From NCBI GenBank assembly GCA_029548585.1, contig JAKPNC010000012.1, positions 1-15,217 on the forward strand: a stretch of DNA of 15,217 nt, read 5' to 3'. The notes beneath the pieces were generated by a model. That model did no database searches, was not told the DNA's origin, and was given only the letters and a program-made list of their open reading frames with translations. A program made the position numbers and the translations under genes. Shown in pieces: positions 12,368 through 15,217 of this stretch (position 1 is its first letter; each line of letters begins with the position of its first letter). The DNA is from a bacterium. Lineage in GTDB: Bacteria > Ratteibacteria > UBA8468 > B48-G9 > JAFGKM01.

Positions 12368-15217
12368 ATGAAATCCAAATTTCATTCAATAACAGCATTT
12401 ATTGTTCTCCTTGCGGCTTTTATTGCCGGAATATTTTCAAGCGGATTTGCAGAGGACTATTCATCTGCCCCCATGAATCCCGACTTTATAAAGTACATGC
12501 AAGAGGTTAAAGTTACTCCTGCCTTGAAACAGTTTCCCGAAGGGTACGGCCTGGGATACAGGCCCCATACTCTGGACCTTTCACACCTTACCGGACAGCA
12601 GTTCCCTTTCAAAAAAACTCTTGACAAAAATCCCGAAAACCCGGTTTATGACCTGCGCACTTTAAACAGATTAACGCCGGTAAAAAATCAGGGTATTCAT
12701 GCTACATGCTGGGCTTTTGCGGCATATGCCTCTCTTGAGTCGTGGGTTCTGGGAAACGAAGGGATTACATGGGATTTTTCCGAAAACAATCTTGCCAATC
12801 TTCATGGATTTGACTCGAATTACAATGCCGGAGGCAACAACGGGATGGCTGCGGCATATCTTGCAAGATGGAACGGTCCAGTGGCTGAATCAGACGACCC
12901 GTATGACGAGGTTGGGAGTACAAGAATCGGGGCTTCTACCGGCAATGAGCCTGTTAAAAAACATGTTCAGCAAGTCATTTCTATCCCTCCCCGGGGAAAT
13001 GCCCTGGACAACTACAACATAAAGTACGCAGTTGTAAATTACGGCCCGGTAGCAACATCTCTACATTTTAACACCTCAACCTATTTTAGTTCGGAACATA
13101 ACTCTTATTATTATTATGGAAGCCAGACTGCAAATCATGGCGTATCCATAGTTGGCTGGGATGATAATTTTGACAAAACAAAGTTTAAGATACAGCCTCC
13201 GGGCAACGGGGCATTTATAGTCAGAAACAGCTGGGGGTCAGCATGGGGGGAAAACGGTTATTTTTATGTTTCCTATTACGACTCCGTGGTAGGAACAGAC
13301 AACGCCGTATTCTGCAGTGCCGAGCCGGTTGGCAACTATTCAAAGATATACCAGTATGACCCTCTTGGATGGATAAATTCAATAGGCTATGAAAGCAATA
13401 CAGCATGGTTTGCCAACATCTTTACCGCTTCATCCAATGAAACGCTGAAAGCAGTCAGTTTTTATTCCGCTTCAATAAACTCAGAGTATAACATATACAT
13501 CTATACCGGAGTGACGGCAGGTCAGCCACGAAGCGGAACCCTGAAGACAACCCAGTCGGGGACGCTCTCTTACCCTGGCTACAATACCGTCATACTGAAC
13601 ACCGCAGTGGAACTTTCGGCAGAGGAGAAATTCTCCATTGTGGTGAAACTGAAAACCCCGGATTACAATTATCCCATCCCTCTTGAAAATCCTCTTCCCG
13701 GGTACACAAGCGGCGCCTCTGCAAGCCTGGGCCAGAGCTACGTGGGTTCAAACGGGACAACCTGGAAAGACATTGCTTCCACCAATCCCAATACAAACGT
13801 CTGCCTCAAAGCTTTCACCTCTCAGGATCTTTCCATTACAACAACATCTTTGCCTGACGGGCAGGTAGGGCTTGATTACCTTGCTATTCTTGAAGCAACA
13901 GGTGGGACCGGAACCAAAACATGGACAATAATTTCGGGAACCTTACCTAGTGGATTGATTCTTGATCCTGTTGGGAAAATTACGGGAGATCCAACAACTG
14001 TCGTAACGGTAAACATCAAATTCAGGGTGACAGATAGTATAGGTGAATTTGTAGAAAAACAACTTTCCATAAAAATATACCAGGCAAATCCTCACATCTG
14101 GCCCATGTTTAAGTATAATGCGCGGCGAAGGGGAAAGAGCCTTTACGAAGGACCCAAAGTTGTGCCTCTTGAAAATAAGTGGAGTGAACCTTTAGAATTA
14201 TCTGCAGGCAGGGAGGTACGTTCTGCAGCTATTTCTTCAGATAAAATAATTTATGTTGGCACTGGTTCTCCTGATAATAGACTATATGCAGTCAATTTAA
14301 ATACAGGCAGTAAATTAGACGCACCATGGCCTTTTAAATGTGAAACTACAATCCTAAGTTCTCCCGCTATAGGTTATGATGGTTCCATATACTTTGGAAC
14401 AGGATGGTCGGGTACAGCAGTAAATGGAAGCGTCTGGGCAATTAAACCTGATGGTAGTGAAAAATGGCGATTTGAACCCCAGCAAGGTACTGATTTTTAT
14501 ACTTCTTGGTATTCTTCGTCTTCTCCTGTTCTTTCGGCTAACGGAAGTGTTATATATATTGGCTCATCTTCTGACAATAGTACAGGCAAATTTTATGCTT
14601 TATATACAGATGAAAATGTTCCTCAAAGAGTTAAATGGGTAAAAAACACAACTGGAAATATTCGATATTCTTCACCAGCAATAGGTCCTGATGGAACAAT
14701 TTATATAGGTTCTTCAGCTGGATTACATGCTTTTCAGCAAGATGGCACTCCCAAATCATGGTCACCTCTTAATATGGGTTCTATAAGCCATTCTTCTCCG
14801 GCTATTGACGCAGATGGAATTATTTATGTATGTACAGACGGAGGTAAACTCTATGCTGTTAGTCCTAATGGAACACAAATCAAGTTAGCAGATGTACATA
14901 CAGCACAAGAACAGTGGTCTTCACCTGTAATAGACAAAAATGGGATTATTTACATAGGTGCTCTGGAACAAAATAACAATGATAATTTTTATGCTATAAA
15001 TTCTGGAAATGGTGAAAAAATTGGGATAAAGTTAGAAGGAAATATACAAGGAACACCAGCAATTGCAGATAATGGGAAGGTTATAATAGGAACTGATGCG
15101 GGCAAACTTTATGCGATAGGGGAACAGACACAAAATCCCTTTCTGGCGGTTAATCCAACGTCTCTTGGTTTCGGCACGTCCGATACCGGTAAAACGTTTA
15201 CCGTAACCAACACAGGT
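12368..15217 (+). CDS. Secreted papain-family (C1A) protease with lectin-like, Ig-like and PQQ propeller domains, 3'-truncated
   Basis: The frame stays open for 950 codons to the window edge. Residues 1-28 are a signal peptide: MKSK, a hydrophobic core, then SGFA and a likely cut before ED. Residues about 95-315 are a papain-type cysteine protease with oxyanion Q108 (VKNQG), nucleophile C114 (ATCWAF), H257 (ANHGVSIVGWDD) and N287 (RNSWG SAWGENGYF), so it should be active. Residues about 325-485 match the lectin-like domain often found after such proteases. Residues about 488-571 look like a putative Ig (He_PIG) domain (LPSGLILDPVGKITGDPTT). WPMFKYNARRRGKS (578-591) opens a PQQ-type propeller (to about 920), and FLAVNPTSLGFGTSDTGK begins another Ig-like domain. 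The start at 12368 is chosen for the signal peptide and GAAGGA; an in-frame ATG at 12347 lacks both. Likely role: extracellular or surface proteolysis with substrate or surface binding; the target is unknown. Confidence 0.9.
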   Translation, partial: MKSKFHSITAFIVLLAAFIAGIFSSGFAEDYSSAPMNPDFIKYMQEVKVTPALKQFPEGYGLGYRPHTLDLSHLTGQQFPFKKTLDKNPENPVYDLRTLNRLTPVKNQGIHATCWAFAAYASLESWVLGNEGITWDFSENNLANLHGFDSNYNAGGNNGMAAAYLARWNGPVAESDDPYDEVGSTRIGASTGNEPVKKHVQQVISIPPRGNALDNYNIKYAVVNYGPVATSLHFNTSTYFSSEHNSYYYYGSQTANHGVSIVGWDDNFDKTKFKIQPPGNGAFIVRNSWGSAWGENGYFYVSYYDSVVGTDNAVFCSAEPVGNYSKIYQYDPLGWINSIGYESNTAWFANIFTASSNETLKAVSFYSASINSEYNIYIYTGVTAGQPRSGTLKTTQSGTLSYPGYNTVILNTAVELSAEEKFSIVVKLKTPDYNYPIPLENPLPGYTSGASASLGQSYVGSNGTTWKDIASTNPNTNVCLKAFTSQDLSITTTSLPDGQVGLDYLAILEATGGTGTKTWTIISGTLPSGLILDPVGKITGDPTTVVTVNIKFRVTDSIGEFVEKQLSIKIYQANPHIWPMFKYNARRRGKSLYEGPKVVPLENKWSEPLELSAGREVRSAAISSDKIIYVGTGSPDNRLYAVNLNTGSKLDAPWPFKCETTILSSPAIGYDGSIYFGTGWSGTAVNGSVWAIKPDGSEKWRFEPQQGTDFYTSWYSSSSPVLSANGSVIYIGSSSDNSTGKFYALYTDENVPQRVKWVKNTTGNIRYSSPAIGPDGTIYIGSSAGLHAFQQDGTPKSWSPLNMGSISHSSPAIDADGIIYVCTDGGKLYAVSPNGTQIKLADVHTAQEQWSSPVIDKNGIIYIGALEQNNNDNFYAINSGNGEKIGIKLEGNIQGTPAIADNGKVIIGTDAGKLYAIGEQTQNPFLAVNPTSLGFGTSDTGKTFTVTNTG
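14222..15127 (+). repeat. Seven-repeat PQQ-type beta-propeller coding block
   Basis: Seven copies of the pattern S-S-P-A-I-x-x-D-G-x-I-Y-x-G-T occur at protein residues 619, 664, 717-719, 768, 809, 851 and 895, spaced 41-54 residues apart. This is what a seven-bladed propeller of the PQQ/quinoprotein-like family shows. The copies are diverged at the DNA level, so this is an old protein repeat and not a recent tandem duplication. GC by hand count is about 33-35% in sampled lines here (14221-14280, 14641-14700, 14881-15060), against 50% at 15121-15180 and 62% at 13501-13560. Confidence 0.8.

Overview
The window comes from a Gram-negative bacterium. It carries kdsB, which activates Kdo for lipopolysaccharide, and a secreted multi-domain protease with a signal peptide. 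The housekeeping genes have moderately high GC and lean strongly on AGG for Arg and ATA for Ile. With nikR and the kdsB-pyrG pair, this fits an anaerobic Nitrospirota- or Desulfobacterota-like lineage, but that placement is a weak inference. No rRNA, tRNA, CRISPR, insertion sequence or phage gene was seen.

Layout. Positions 2-673 (+) are the C-terminal nucleotide-binding domain of an exporter-type ABC protein, cut by the window edge. Converging on it from the minus strand is a two-gene unit: an unrecognised ~627-aa membrane protein (1093-2976), coupled by an ATGA overlap to the nickel regulator nikR (683-1096). A divergent promoter region (2998-3094) leads right into kdsB (3095-3844) and pyrG (3959-5554), with a hairpin-plus-T-run terminator between them. 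PyrG makes the CTP that KdsB uses. A 69-aa two-helix membrane protein (5678-5887) follows.

Positions 5878-10962 (-) hold a compact tryptophan cluster. Its transcription order is trpD-trpC-trpF-trpB-trpA-trpG, lacking only trpE. It converts anthranilate to tryptophan, and trpG is the glutaminase half of anthranilate synthase. A near-consensus promoter lies about 155 nt upstream of trpD, and the leader contains a short ORF ending in Trp-stop. Two stem-loops sit between trpB and trpA.

After about 520 nt without a convincing protein gene, two plus-strand genes follow. One encodes a 276-aa zinc-ribbon protein with a PH/GRAM-like C-terminal part (11483-12313). The other (12368 to the window end, 950 codons visible, no stop reached) has a signal peptide, a papain-type C1A protease domain with an intact catalytic set, a lectin-like domain, a putative Ig-like domain, a seven-repeat PQQ-type beta-propeller and the start of another Ig-like domain. 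The propeller section is much more AT-rich than its flanks and has different Arg codons, so it looks like an inserted module. This mosaic protease and the nikR-coupled membrane protein are the least explained parts of the window.
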